64,000 nucleotides of DNA from Rhizobium sp. Leaf371 (GTDB taxonomy: Bacteria > Pseudomonadota > Alphaproteobacteria > Rhizobiales > Rhizobiaceae), in the NCBI RefSeq assembly GCF_001424045.1, contig NZ_LMQB01000001.1, forward strand, positions 222,083 to 286,082, in the 5' to 3' direction. The position numbers were made by a program, and so were the translations under genes. Each line of letters opens with the position of its first letter. Position 1 is the stretch's first letter. Under the pieces are notes generated by a model. That model was given only the letters and a program-made list of their open reading frames with translations, was not told the origin of the DNA and did not search any database. Of the stretch, positions 9,092-19,200 are shown one piece after another.

Positions 9092-9523
9092 ATGGCAAGG
9101 ATACGGTTCATTTCGGGCGCTGCCCTGGTCTCCTGGATGTTTCTTGCCGCGGCGTCAGCCTCTGCGGCCGGTCCGGACGAGCCCGACTGCAACAATGCGA
9201 CGACGCAGACCGATCTGACGCTGTGCGCGCAGATAGAGTTCGACACGGCGGACGAGGCGTTGAACGCAAGCTATCGCAAGACGATGGCGCGCGCGCAGAC
9301 CACGGACAAGGATCTCGCCGATCTCGGCGACAACATGGTCGGCGCCGTCGAGGCGTTGAAATCGGCGCAGCGGGCCTGGATCGGCTATCGTGACGGGCAG
9401 TGCGAGCTTGCCGGTTTCGAGGCGCGGGGCGGGACCATGGAGCCGATGCTTGTGGCCGGCTGCCTTGCCGAGCTGACCATCAAGCGGACGGCAGAATTGG
9501 ACGCGGCGCTGGTCGATCCTTGA
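9092..9523 (+). CDS. Secreted LprI/DUF1311-like protein
   Basis: The 143-residue protein has an N-terminal signal peptide ending near ASASA (about residue 25). It also has the LprI/DUF1311 pattern: an early cysteine, LCAQIEFDTADEALNASYR, an ALKSAQRAWIGYRDGQC block and a later cysteine. The family includes lysozyme-inhibitor-like periplasmic proteins. Here it follows ureB directly and is likely co-transcribed, as in several rhizobial urease operons. Any role in urea metabolism is unproven. Confidence 0.82.
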   Translation: MARIRFISGAALVSWMFLAAASASAAGPDEPDCNNATTQTDLTLCAQIEFDTADEALNASYRKTMARAQTTDKDLADLGDNMVGAVEALKSAQRAWIGYRDGQCELAGFEARGGTMEPMLVAGCLAELTIKRTAELDAALVDP

Positions 9524-9641
9524 TCGACGCATCCGCGGGACCTCAAGGGTCTCAACGTGACGCGGGCTGCGGGTTCCGATCGATGGTTTCCGATGCGGCA
9601 CCCGACAAAAAGGCGGGCAGGAACAGGGGCATGAGAAGGCT

Positions 9642-10319
9642 GTGAAGACCGGTGCGCGCATCGTGATCGTTGGCAATGGGCCGGTGCCGGACAGCGCCGC
9701 CGCCGAGATCGCGTGTGCCGATTGCGTCGTCCGCTTCAACGATTGCCGCTCCTCCCGGGCCGGCGAGCGGACCGACATCGTCGCGGTCTGCAACACAGGT
9801 CGTCCGGCCAGGATGATGCTGGGGCGTGCGGTGTCCGCTGATGCGCCCACCGGCCTCCAATCGTCGGCCTGGGCCAATCATCCCGCAGTGGTGGAGGCGA
9901 CAGGCCTCTGGTGCGTTCGCAATCCTGTTCTCTTTGCCGCCCTTCGGGCACCGCTTGCCATCACGCATCCCGAACTGGACGACTTCTGCGACGATGAGAC
10001 GGAGGCGTTCGAAGCCTTCGCGCGGGCGTCCGGCAAGACCTTCCGGGTGCTCGACGGGCAAACCCAGAGGTTTGTCGAACAGATTCTCAGCGGGTTTTCG
10101 CCTGCACCCTACATCGTGCCGAGCAGCGGCATCGTCGTGGTCGCCGATGTGCTGGGCGCTCATCCCGCCGCGGATATCGCGCTTGCCGGCTTCACCCATG
10201 TCGGCTGGGAGGGGCATCCCTTTGCCGCGGAGGCGCAACTTGTCGAGCGCTGGGTCGCCGAGGGCCGGCTTCGCCGGCTCGATGCAGCGCCGGCAGTGTC
10301 TCTCGCGGTCGGGAGCTAG
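9642..10319 (+). CDS. Urease-operon protein with sialyltransferase (GT29)-like motifs
   Basis: The 225-residue protein has a GTG start with a GAGAAGG ribosome site. Its N-terminus, VIVGNG (residues 8-13) followed by CVVRFNDCRS (28-37), resembles sialyl motif L. PSSG (160-163) with AGF (182-184) resembles motif S, and H192-x4-E197 fits the very-short motif HxxxxE. No signal peptide or membrane segment is seen, so it is probably cytosolic. Rhizobial urease operons often have a protein here annotated only as an accessory protein. The substrate is unknown; glycosyltransferase activity is an inference from the motifs. Confidence 0.7.
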   Translation: MKTGARIVIVGNGPVPDSAAAEIACADCVVRFNDCRSSRAGERTDIVAVCNTGRPARMMLGRAVSADAPTGLQSSAWANHPAVVEATGLWCVRNPVLFAALRAPLAITHPELDDFCDDETEAFEAFARASGKTFRVLDGQTQRFVEQILSGFSPAPYIVPSSGIVVVADVLGAHPAADIALAGFTHVGWEGHPFAAEAQLVERWVAEGRLRRLDAAPAVSLAVGS

Positions 10320-10328
10320 GAGAGCGCC

Positions 10329-10583
10329 ATGGGCGAAACGGTCAGGATCACGGCGGGCACGATCAAGGTTCCGGAATCGGTGCTGACGACGCTCGGGCTG
10401 AAGGATGGCGACGCGGTCGAGATCGTCGCGAACGAAGCCGGGGGGTTCGAGATCCGCAAGCCGGGAAAGAGCTTCGAGGATCTGCGCGGGATCGTGAAGT
10501 TCGACCGGCCTGTGACCACCGACGAGATCATCGGATGGGTTCGCGAGATGCGCGGTGGCGGAGACGATGATGAACGGGATTGA
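10329..10583 (+). CDS. vapB: AbrB/MazE-type antitoxin (VapB-like)
   Basis: The 84-residue protein begins with a swapped-hairpin AbrB DNA-binding domain (VRITAGTIKVPESVLTTLGLKDGDAVEIV, split at residues 5-33). An acidic, disordered toxin-binding tail ends in GGGDDDERD. The gene starts nine bases after the GT29-like gene and overlaps the toxin start by 17 bp, so it depends on operon transcription and is translationally coupled to the toxin. It should neutralise the PIN-domain toxin that follows. Confidence 0.82.
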   Translation: MGETVRITAGTIKVPESVLTTLGLKDGDAVEIVANEAGGFEIRKPGKSFEDLRGIVKFDRPVTTDEIIGWVREMRGGGDDDERD

Positions 10584-10977
10584 TACGAACGTTCTTCTCC
10601 GCTGGCTTTTCGGGGACATGCTCGGCGAGGATGTCGAGGCCGAGATGGCTGCGATCCGCAATCTCGTTCGATCGTCCGAAGGACCTCTGCATGTCAATCA
10701 CGTCGTGATTGCCGAGACGATCTGGGTGTTGGCGCGGCGGACGAAGCGGAGCCGCGCGGCGATCGTCACGATCATCGACCGGATCCTCGATGCGCCTGAA
10801 ATCCGCGTTCAGGACGAGGATGCCGTTCGGGCCGCCGCACGCGCCTTTGCGCACTCCACCGGTGATTTTTCCGACCACCTGATCGGCGAGATCAACAGCC
10901 GCAATGGCCGCCGCACCACCTATACGTTCGATCGCGCTGCGGCCCGGTCGCCCCTTTTCTCCGAGCTATCGAGGTAG
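10567..10977 (+). CDS. vapC: PIN-domain ribonuclease toxin (VapC-like)
   Basis: The 136-residue protein has PIN-domain acidic residues in [11 protein letters not shown] (Asp near residue 6), [14 protein letters not shown] (Glu near 48) and the C-terminal [11 protein letters not shown] (Asp pair near 101-104). VapC toxins are Mg-dependent endoribonucleases that usually cut tRNA or rRNA. The ATG at 10567 overlaps vapB; a GTG at 10555 is also in frame. The stop is followed four bases later by the ureC ATG, and the ureC ribosome site (CGAGG) lies within the vapC end. The pair is therefore embedded in the urease operon. Confidence 0.85.
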   Translation: MMNGIDTNVLLRWLFGDMLGEDVEAEMAAIRNLVRSSEGPLHVNHVVIAETIWVLARRTKRSRAAIVTIIDRILDAPEIRVQDEDAVRAAARAFAHSTGDFSDHLIGEINSRNGRRTTYTFDRAAARSPLFSELSR

Positions 10978-10981
10978 TCCC

Positions 10982-12694
10982 ATGTCCTACAAGATGTCCC
11001 GAGCCGCCTATGCCAACATGTTCGGCCCGACCACGGGCGACCGGGTTCGGCTGGCGGATACGGAGCTGTTCATCGAGGTGGAGAAGGATTTCACCACCTA
11101 TGGCGACGAGGTCAAGTTCGGCGGCGGCAAGGTCATTCGCGACGGCATGGGGCAGAGCCAGGTGACGCGGGCGGAGGGCGCGGTGGATACCGTCATCACC
11201 AATGCGCTGATCGTCGATCACTGGGGGATCGTCAAGGCCGATATCGGGCTGAAGGACGGGCTGATCGTCGCCATTGGCAAGGCCGGCAATCCGGATACGC
11301 AGCCGAATGTCGATATCATCGTCGGGCCGGGCACGGAGGCGATCGCCGCCGAAGGCAAGATCATCACAGCCGGCGGCATGGACAGCCACATCCATTTCAT
11401 CTGCCCGCAGCAGATCGAGGAGGCGCTGATGTCGGGCCTCACCACCATGCTCGGCGGCGGCACGGGTCCGGCACACGGCACGCTGGCAACGACCTGCACG
11501 CCCGGCCCCTGGCATCTGGCGCGGATGATCGAGGCGGCCGATGCCTTTCCGATGAACCTCGCTTTTGCCGGCAAGGGCAATGCCTCGTTGCCGGGTGCGC
11601 TCGTCGAAATGGTGCTCGGCGGGGCCACGTCGCTGAAGCTGCACGAGGACTGGGGCACGACGCCGGCCGCCATCGACTGCTGCCTGTCGGTCGCCGACGA
11701 ATACGACGTGCAGGTGATGATCCACACGGATACGCTGAACGAAAGCGGCTTCGTGGAAGACTCCATCGCCGCGCTGAAGGGCCGCACCATCCACGCCTTC
11801 CACACCGAAGGGGCAGGCGGCGGGCATGCGCCGGATATCATCAAGATCTGCGGCCAGCCGAACGTCATCCCGTCCTCCACCAATCCGACGCGGCCCTACA
11901 CGATCAATACGCTGGCCGAGCATCTGGATATGCTGATGGTCTGCCATCACCTGTCGCCGTCGATCCCCGAGGATATCGCCTTCGCCGAAAGCCGGATCCG
12001 CAAGGAAACGATCGCCGCCGAGGATATCCTGCACGATATCGGCGCCTTCTCGATCATCTCCTCCGACAGCCAGGCCATGGGCCGCGTCGGCGAGGTGGCG
12101 ATCCGTACCTGGCAGACGGCCGACAAGATGAAGCGCCAGCGCGGGCGTCTGCCGAGCGAGACCGGCGACAACGACAATATGCGGGTGAAGCGCTATATAG
12201 CGAAATACACGATCAACCCCGCCATCGCGCACGGCCTGTCCCACGCGATCGGATCGGTGGAGGTCGGCAAGCGGGCGGATCTCGTGATGTGGAACCCGGC
12301 CTTCTTCGGGGTGAAGCCGGACATGGTGCTGCTCGGCGGCATGATCGCGGCCGCGCCGATGGGCGACCCGAACGCCTCCATCCCGACGCCGCAGCCGGTG
12401 CATTACCGGCCGATGTTCGGCTCCTACGGCAAGGCGCGCACCAACTCGTCGGTCACCTTCGTGTCGCAGGCGTCGCTCGATGCCGGGCTTGCGGCCAGGC
12501 TTGGCGTGGCGAAGACGCTGATGGCGGTGAAGAACACGCGCGGCGGCATCGGCAAGGCCTCGATGATCCACAACAGCCTGACGCCCGTGATCGAGGTGGA
12601 CCCGGAAACCTACGAGGTGCGCGCGGACGGCGAACTGCTGACCTGCGAACCCGCGACGGTGCTGCCGATGGCGCAGCGCTATTTCCTGTTCTAG
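10982..12694 (+). CDS. ureC: Urease alpha subunit UreC (catalytic)
   Basis: The 570-residue catalytic subunit hydrolyses urea to ammonia and carbamate. Visible active-site elements are the Ni ligands in [11 protein letters not shown], the carbamylated lysine in [12 protein letters not shown], the histidines in [10 protein letters not shown] and [12 protein letters not shown], the flap MVCHHLS and the Asp ligand in SSDSQAMGR. All are intact. The family start [16 protein letters not shown] at 10982 is chosen over an upstream in-frame start at 10904 that lies within vapC. Confidence 0.98.
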   Translation: MSYKMSRAAYANMFGPTTGDRVRLADTELFIEVEKDFTTYGDEVKFGGGKVIRDGMGQSQVTRAEGAVDTVITNALIVDHWGIVKADIGLKDGLIVAIGKAGNPDTQPNVDIIVGPGTEAIAAEGKIITAGGMDSHIHFICPQQIEEALMSGLTTMLGGGTGPAHGTLATTCTPGPWHLARMIEAADAFPMNLAFAGKGNASLPGALVEMVLGGATSLKLHEDWGTTPAAIDCCLSVADEYDVQVMIHTDTLNESGFVEDSIAALKGRTIHAFHTEGAGGGHAPDIIKICGQPNVIPSSTNPTRPYTINTLAEHLDMLMVCHHLSPSIPEDIAFAESRIRKETIAAEDILHDIGAFSIISSDSQAMGRVGEVAIRTWQTADKMKRQRGRLPSETGDNDNMRVKRYIAKYTINPAIAHGLSHAIGSVEVGKRADLVMWNPAFFGVKPDMVLLGGMIAAAPMGDPNASIPTPQPVHYRPMFGSYGKARTNSSVTFVSQASLDAGLAARLGVAKTLMAVKNTRGGIGKASMIHNSLTPVIEVDPETYEVRADGELLTCEPATVLPMAQRYFLF

Positions 12695-12761
12695 ATGCGC
12701 ATGACCGCGATCACCACGTCGGGCGGCAGGTTCGGCGGGCGACGGCCATGATGTGGACGAC

Positions 12762-13451
12762 ATGAGACGGTTGCGCACGGGTCTGCGACGACTGCTGATC
12801 GGTCTGCCGGTGCTGGTGCTCCTTCTGGCAATAGCCGCGGGGCTCGGGACCATTATGCCGCAGCCGTTCTTGGCGCCGTCGCCGGCGGGCGGAGAAGGGA
12901 CGAGACGGATTCTCGTGCTCTCCAACCCGATCCACACCGATATCGCCATTCCCGTGGATGCGGAAAGCCTGGCGCGGTTTCCGTTTCTCGCGGCGAGCGG
13001 CGTGCCGGTCGATGATCCCGCCGCGCGATGGATGGTTTTCGGCCGGGGCGGTCGCACCTTCTATCTGGAGACGCCGACCTGGGCGGATCTGAAGCCGCTG
13101 CCCTTGCTGCGCGGCCTGACGCTCGATCGCGCCGTGCTGCATGTGGATGTCCTCGGCGCGCTTGCCGAACCCTCGCCCACCGTGCAAGGCTTCGACATCG
13201 GGCCGGCGGCCTATGCGCGGCTGCTCGAGGAGATCGCGGCGGGCTTTGCAACGCGGGACGGTCAGGTCGTGCCGGTGCCGGATGTGCGCTACGGGCAGAC
13301 CGACCGGTTCTTCGAGGCGACCGGCTGGTTTACCGCGCTTGCCGGCTGCAACACCTGGACGGCGCGCGTGTTGCGGGCGGCGGGGCTTCGCACCGGGTTC
13401 TGGAACCCGTTGCCGGTGTCGCTCGCTTTTTCTCTCAAGCATTTCAACTGA
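12762..13451 (+). CDS. DUF2459 (TIGR02117) membrane-anchored protein of urease regions
   Basis: The 229-residue protein has one N-terminal membrane segment (about residues 12-34), then an exported domain. That domain has [13 protein letters not shown], the tryptophan-rich [18 protein letters not shown], and [15 protein letters not shown] near the end. These strings fit TIGR02117, a conserved hypothetical family described around urease genes. The Cys/His residues suggest a cysteine-peptidase-like fold, but no function is known. A GTG at 12753 is an alternative start. Confidence 0.8.
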   Translation: MRRLRTGLRRLLIGLPVLVLLLAIAAGLGTIMPQPFLAPSPAGGEGTRRILVLSNPIHTDIAIPVDAESLARFPFLAASGVPVDDPAARWMVFGRGGRTFYLETPTWADLKPLPLLRGLTLDRAVLHVDVLGALAEPSPTVQGFDIGPAAYARLLEEIAAGFATRDGQVVPVPDVRYGQTDRFFEATGWFTALAGCNTWTARVLRAAGLRTGFWNPLPVSLAFSLKHFN

Positions 13452-13462
13452 TCGAGGACATC

Positions 13463-13987
13463 ATGCCCTATCGCTCGACATCCATCGCTTCCCCGGCACC
13501 GGCCGATATCACGCCGATTGCCCTGTTGCGGCTGCCGCACGACCAGCGGCATCTCCGGCGCAAGCTTCTGCATCTGCCGGATGACGACGTCGTCATGCTG
13601 GATCTGAAGCAGGCCGTGATGCTGGCCGATGGCGATGCACTGGTGCTGGAAGGCGGCGGCTATATCCTGATCGCAGCCGTGGAGGAGCCGCTTTACGAGA
13701 TCGTGCCGCGCGACCGTCTTCACCTGATCGAACTCGCCTGGCATCTGGGCAACCGGCATCTGCAAGCCGAAATCCGCGAGGACCGCATCGTCATCCTGCG
13801 CGATCCCGTCATCCGCTCCATGCTGATCGGCCTCGGTGCAACGGTCAACGAGGTGACGGCGCAGTTCCAGCCGATGCGGGGCGCCTATCACAGCGGCCAT
13901 GATCATGCCGGGCATGACCATCACGACCACGACCACGACCACGGCCATGATCATGGGGGAAAAAGGCATCGCCATTCCCATGACTGA
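13463..13987 (+). CDS. ureE: Urease accessory nickel chaperone UreE
   Basis: UreE delivers nickel to the UreDFG-urease complex. The 174-residue protein has the N-terminal peptide-binding domain ([16 protein letters not shown]) and the C-terminal metal domain ([14 protein letters not shown], with the conserved metal histidine in HLGNRH). A histidine-rich tail from about residue 143 has many HDH repeats, typical of nickel-storing UreE forms. It overlaps ureF by 8 bp. Confidence 0.94.
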   Translation: MPYRSTSIASPAPADITPIALLRLPHDQRHLRRKLLHLPDDDVVMLDLKQAVMLADGDALVLEGGGYILIAAVEEPLYEIVPRDRLHLIELAWHLGNRHLQAEIREDRIVILRDPVIRSMLIGLGATVNEVTAQFQPMRGAYHSGHDHAGHDHHDHDHDHGHDHGGKRHRHSHD

Positions 13988-14696
13988 TATCCTTGCGAGC
14001 GCGCGCGTGGAGAAGATGGAAAAACCGCCGGCGTCGGGAGGCACACAGGCGCTGCTTCGGCTGATGAGCTGGCTGTCGCCGGCGTTTCCCATCGGCGCTT
14101 TCTCCTATTCGAGCGGGCTGGAGCAGGCGGTGGCGGACGGCGGCGTTGCGGATGCGGCCTCGCTCCAGGATTGGCTCTCGGGCGCTCTCGCGCAGGGAGC
14201 CGGCTGGAACGATGCGGTGCTGCTGGCGGAAAGCTATCGTGCGGCCGGCGAGGTCGAGAGGCTTCACGCCGTCGCCGCCCTGGCGGAGGCCATGGCCGGG
14301 AGCCAGGAGCGGCAGATGGAAACCATGCTGCAGGGAGAGGCCTTTCTCGCCGCGGCGTCGGCCTGGCCGACCGGGCAGGAGGATCGGCTGCCGGAGCGGG
14401 TGGCCTATCCGGTTGCCGTCGGCGCGGTGGCCGGTCTCCATGGCGCGGGGCTCGAACCCGCGATTGCGGCCTATCTGCATGCGAGCGTGTCCAACCAGAT
14501 CTCGGTGGCGATCCGCTGCGGCGTTCTCGGCCAGCGGGCCGGGGTGGCGGTGCTGGCGGCGCTGGAAACGGAAATCGCCATGACCGCCGCGCGCGCGGCG
14601 GCAAGTTCGCTCGACGATCTCGGCTCCGCCGGCATCCTCGCCGATATCGCAGGTGTGCGGCACGAGACGCTGGCCTCTCGCCTGTTCCGCTCATAA
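13980..14696 (+). CDS. ureF: Urease accessory protein UreF
   Basis: UreF recruits UreG to the UreD-urease complex and is thought to gate nickel insertion. The 238-residue all-helical protein has the family motif [20 protein letters not shown], followed by GLEQAV. Other family features are [13 protein letters not shown] and a C-terminus ending [10 protein letters not shown]. The ATG at 13980 overlaps the ureE end; the frame is open further upstream only because it reads through the His-codon tail of ureE in another frame. Confidence 0.94.
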   Translation: MTDILASARVEKMEKPPASGGTQALLRLMSWLSPAFPIGAFSYSSGLEQAVADGGVADAASLQDWLSGALAQGAGWNDAVLLAESYRAAGEVERLHAVAALAEAMAGSQERQMETMLQGEAFLAAASAWPTGQEDRLPERVAYPVAVGAVAGLHGAGLEPAIAAYLHASVSNQISVAIRCGVLGQRAGVAVLAALETEIAMTAARAAASSLDDLGSAGILADIAGVRHETLASRLFRS

Positions 14697-14829
14697 GGAT
14701 CGGAGCCCATTGTCGGATCGATTTTCGGTGACGCCCCGGTGCAGGGGCTTCATCTCGTCATGACCCAGCTTCGTCCGGCGTCGAAGCGAACAGCTTGAGC
14801 CGGACTGGCGCACTTGAAAGGACACTCTC

Positions 14830-15441
14830 ATGGCTTCTTCCAACGGACCCCTGCGCGTCGGCATCGGCGGGCCGGTCGGCTCGGGCAAGACGGCGCTGAC
14901 GGACAAGCTCTGCAAGGCCATGCGCGACAGGTGGTCGGTCGCCGTGGTCACCAACGACATCTATACGCAGGAAGATGCCGAGGCGCTGGTGCGCATGCAG
15001 GCGCTGCCCTCCGACAGGATCGTCGGCGTCGAGACAGGCGGTTGCCCGCACACGGCCATCCGCGAGGATGCGACGATCAACCTGCAGGCCATCGCCGATC
15101 TCAATCGCCGCATTCCCGATCTCGACGTCGTCTTCATCGAGTCCGGCGGCGACAATCTCGCGGCGACCTTTTCGCCCGATCTCGCGGATATCACGCTCTA
15201 TGTCATCTCCGTCTGCCAGGGTGAGGAAATTCCCCGCAAGGGTGGGCCCGGCATTACGCGGTCCGATCTTCTCGTCATCAACAAGACGGATCTCGCGCCT
15301 TATGTCGGCGCCGATCTCGACGTCATGCAGCGCGACGCCGATCGCATGCGCCAGTCCCGCCCGTTCGTGTTTTCGGACATGAAGCGGGGCGAGGGCGTGG
15401 AGCGGATCGTGGAGTTTCTGCGGGTCGAAGGCGGGCTGTAA
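14830..15441 (+). CDS. ureG: Urease accessory GTPase UreG
   Basis: The 203-residue SIMIBI-class GTPase powers nickel insertion into urease. It shows the P-loop [11 protein letters not shown] (residues 13-23), the metal-binding motif [14 protein letters not shown] with the conserved Cys-Pro-His, FIESGGDNL, and the base-specificity motif NKTDL. It lies 133 bp after ureF; that spacer holds no recognisable gene. It is the last urease gene of the operon. Confidence 0.97.
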   Translation: MASSNGPLRVGIGGPVGSGKTALTDKLCKAMRDRWSVAVVTNDIYTQEDAEALVRMQALPSDRIVGVETGGCPHTAIREDATINLQAIADLNRRIPDLDVVFIESGGDNLAATFSPDLADITLYVISVCQGEEIPRKGGPGITRSDLLVINKTDLAPYVGADLDVMQRDADRMRQSRPFVFSDMKRGEGVERIVEFLRVEGGL

Positions 15442-15546
15442 TGCGTTCCGGAACCTCGTTGCGAAACCTGCATCGGGCGTTTTAGGAAGGCCTTGCAAAA
15501 GGGCGTGGCCTGTGGATTGTTGATCGGCCAACAAGGGAGTTGCAAC

Positions 15547-16185
15547 ATGTCCTGGGAACACTGGTTCGCCTTCGTCGCCGCATCGGCCATCCTTCTGGCC
15601 ATACCCGGGCCGACGATCCTTCTCGTCATTTCCTATGCGCTCAGCCATGGTCGCAAGGTGGCTGCGGCGACGGTCGCAGGCGTCGCGCTGGGCGATTTCA
15701 CGGCGATGACCGCGTCGATGCTCGGCCTCGGCGCGCTGCTGGCGACCTCGTCCGCCATCTTCACCGCGCTGAAATGGATCGGTGCCGCCTATCTCATCTA
15801 TCTCGGCATCAAGCTCTGGCGAGCGCCGGTCTCCGGCGGCGCGTCGGAGGCGGGAGACGCTGCGCCGGCGAGGGACCGGCCGATCCGCATCTTCCTGCAC
15901 ACCTATGTGGTGACGGCGCTCAACCCGAAGAGCATCATCTTCTTCATCGCCTTCCTGCCGCAGTTCATCGATGCATCGCGGCCGATCGCGTTCCAGATGG
16001 TCGTGTTCGAAGCCACCTTCCTCGTGCTCGCCACGGCGAATGCGGCGGCCTACGGCCTGATGGCCTCGATGGCGCGCAATTCGATCGGCAAACCGCGCGT
16101 CCAGCGCATCGTCAACCGGACGGGCGGCTCGCTGATGATCGGGGCCGGCCTGCTCGCGGCCGGATGGAAGAAGGCCGCGGCGTAA
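15547..16185 (+). CDS. LysE/RhtB family exporter
   Basis: The 212-residue inner-membrane protein has about six hydrophobic segments and the LysE family start WEHWFAFVAASAILLAIPGP, with the conserved IPGPTILLVISYAL. NPKSIIFFIAFLPQFID lies in the second half. The family exports amino acids or their analogues; the substrate here is unknown. The ATG at 15547 has a strong AAGGGAG ribosome site and the gene is probably separate from ureG (105 bp spacer). Confidence 0.88.
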   Translation: MSWEHWFAFVAASAILLAIPGPTILLVISYALSHGRKVAAATVAGVALGDFTAMTASMLGLGALLATSSAIFTALKWIGAAYLIYLGIKLWRAPVSGGASEAGDAAPARDRPIRIFLHTYVVTALNPKSIIFFIAFLPQFIDASRPIAFQMVVFEATFLVLATANAAAYGLMASMARNSIGKPRVQRIVNRTGGSLMIGAGLLAAGWKKAAA

Positions 16186-16194
16186 CGCCCCTTC

Positions 16195-16217
16195 AGGACC
16201 GGCGGCGCGCCGGTCCT
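16195..16217. terminator. Hairpin between convergent lysE-like gene and RND pump
   Basis: AGGACCGGCG (16195-16204) pairs perfectly with CGCCGGTCCT (16208-16217), a 10-bp stem. It sits in the 48-bp gap between two convergent genes. There is no T-run on either side, so it is a likely but not classical bidirectional terminator. Confidence 0.5.
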
Positions 16218-16233
16218 GCGCGTGTCCCTGCGT

Positions 16234-19200
16234 CTACTCCGCAGCCAGGGCCGGATGCGTCACCACCGTGCCGCCGACGGCGCGCAGCGTGCCGGGGGCG
16301 GTGCGGCTTTCCAGTCGGGCGAGGCGCTCCTGCAGCGTTTCGATCGTCTCGGCCTGAGCGGCGAGCTTTTCCGTGAGTTCTGTGTTTTCGAGCGGGACGG
16401 TCTCGATTTCCTTGCGGCCGACCAGACGGCCGAAGGACCAGCCGAGCAGGCGGGACAGATCGTCCATGATCAGGAAGAACGAGGGTACGACGACCAGCGA
16501 CAGCACGGTGGAGACGATGATCCCGCCGATGACGGCGATGGCCATGGGCGCGCGGAACGAGCCGCCTTCGCCGACCCCGAGCGCCGAGGGCAGCATGCCG
16601 GCCGACATCGCGATGGAGGTCATGATGATCGGCCGGGCGCGTTTGCGACCCGCTTCCACCATGGCATCCACACGCTCCATGCCCTGCCGCTTCATCTCGA
16701 TGGCGAAATCGACCAGCAGGATGGCGTTCTTGGTGACGATGCCCATCAGCATGAGAATGCCGATGAGAACGGGCATGGAGAGCGCGTTGTTGGTGACGAT
16801 GAGGCCGAGCGCCACGCCGCCGATGGCGAGCGGCAACGAGAAGAGGATGGTGAAGGGCTGGATCACATCCTTGAAGAGGAGGATGAGCACCACGAGGACC
16901 AACAGAAGACCGAGCAGCATGGCATGGACGAAGCCGGACTGCATTTCCGCCTGGACCTCGGCATCGCCGCTTTCCAGGAAGCGGACGCCCTCCGGCAGGC
17001 TGACTTCGCTCGCGGCTTTCTTGAAGCGGTCGGAGGCGGTGTCCAGCGCAACGCCCACCGGCAGATCGGCACCCATGGTGACGACACGGAAGCGGTCGTA
17101 GCGCTTGATCGAGCTCGGACCTTCCGAATAGGCGATGTCGGCCACGCTCGAAATGGGCACGAGCGCGCCCGATGCCGTCTGGATCTTGAGGTTGCGGATG
17201 GCGGCGAGGTCGGTGCGCATATCGGTGTCGATCTGCACGCGGATGGGGATCTGCCGGTCGTCGAGCGAGATCTTCGTCAGAGCCGCGTCGATGTCGCCGA
17301 TGGTCGCGACGCGGAGGACATCGGAGAGCTGGGACGTGGTGATGCCGAGGCGCGACATGCGTTCGGTCAGCGGGCGCAGCTGCAGCTCCGGGCGCGGCAG
17401 CGCGCCGTCCGGGCTGACATTGGCAAGCGCCGGCTCGTCCCGGAGCTTGGCCTGCAGCAGGCCGACGGCCTCGTTCAGGGCCGCTTCGTCGTTGGAGAGG
17501 AGGTTGAACGCAAGGTCACGCTCGCCACGGTCGTTCAGCTTCAGCACGCGCACATCCGGGATCGAATGGATGGCGGCAAAGATCTGGGCCTCGATCCGCG
17601 ACTGCGGAATGATGCGGCCGGCCGGCGGCAGCTTCGGCATGTATTGCCCGACGAGGGGAAGGCTGCCGAGCAGATTGTTGACCAGCTTGTTGACGAGCGA
17701 ATGATCGAGCTTTTCCAGCATGACCGTAATGGTCGCGCGGCGCAGCTCCAGATCGCCCTTGGGCGAGGCTCCGCCCAGCACGAAGATGCCTTCGACGCCG
17801 GGGAAATCCTTGATCCGGTCATAGATTTCCGCGCTCGTGCGGTCGGTGTCTTCCAGCATGGCATCCGGCGGAAGTTCGACGGACAGCACGATGCGCGAAG
17901 CATCTTCCGGCGGCAGGAAGCTGCCGGGAACGGTGAGCAGCAGCTGCACCGAGCCGACGAGGAAGGCGATGGCGACGGCGAGCGTCAGGTAACGCATGTA
18001 CCAGCGGCGCGTCGTGGCCGAGACCAGCCAGCTATAGCCCCGCATCATGATGCCGTCGCGCGCCTCGCCGTGCCCGTCGCCATCGCCGGAGCGCATGAGA
18101 TAGGCCGCCATGACCGGCGTGATCAAGCGCGCCACCATCAGCGAGAAGAACACGGAGACGGCGACCGTCAGGCCGAACTGGATGAAGTACTGTCCGGGAA
18201 TGCCCGGCATGAACGACACCGGCACGAAGACGGCGATGATGGTGAAGGTGGTGGCGATGACCGCAAGGCCGATCTCGTCCGCCGCCTCGATCGACGCCCG
18301 ATAGGGCGATTTCCCCATCTTGATATGCCGGGCGATGTTCTCGATCTCGACGATCGCATCGTCCACGAGAATGCCGGTCGCCAGCGTCAGGGCGAGGAAC
18401 GAGACGAGGTTTAGCGAGAAGCCGAGCAGGTCCATGATCCAGAAGGTGGGGATGGCCGACAGCGGCAGCGCGAGGGCCGAGATTAGCGTCGCGCGCCAGT
18501 TTCGCAGGAACAGCAGCACGACGGCAACGGCCAGCAGCGCGCCTTCGATCAGCGTGTCCAAGGCGGCTTCGTAATTGCCGTAGGTGAAGTAGACGCTGTC
18601 GTTGATGAGCTGGATCGAGACGCCGGGATTGGCGGCGCGTACGGCATCCAGGGACTTCGCCACGGTCTCTGCAACGCTGACCTCGCTCGCACCCTTGGAG
18701 CGGAAGACGGCGAAGGTGACGACGGGCGTGCCGTCGAAGCGCGAAAAGCTCTTCGGCTCCTCATAGGTATCGGTGACGGTGCCGAGTTCCGACAGGCGGA
18801 CGAACAGGCCGTTCGGCATGGCGATCATCGTATCGGCGAGTGCCGTGACGGAGCGGGCGTCGCCGAGCGTGCGGATCGCCTGTTCGCTGCCGCCGATCTG
18901 TCCGCGGCCGGAGCCGAGGTCGGTGTTCATCTTGCGCAGTTGCGCGTTCACGTCGGTCGCGGTGATGCCGTAGGAATTGAGGCGGCTGTCGCTGAGTTCC
19001 ACCCGCACCTCGCGGTCGGCGCCGCCGTAGCGGTCGATCCGGCCGATGCCGGTCTGGCCCTGCAGCGCGCGCTTCACCGTGTCGTCCACGAACCAGCTGA
19101 TCTCTTCCAGCGTCATGTCCGGTGCGGAGACGGCGAAGGTCTGGATCGCCTGTCCCTCGACATCGATCTTCGCGACGATCGGCTCCTCGATGCCGGCCGG

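Noticed and set aside
13899-13979. N-terminal Thr-rich extension of UreF
   Set aside because: It is the histidine-codon tail of ureE read in another frame; the UreF family starts near 13980.
15449-15475. EcfG promoter before the lysE-like gene (GGAAC near 15450)
   Set aside because: No GTT or TT occurs at 17-18 bases spacing.
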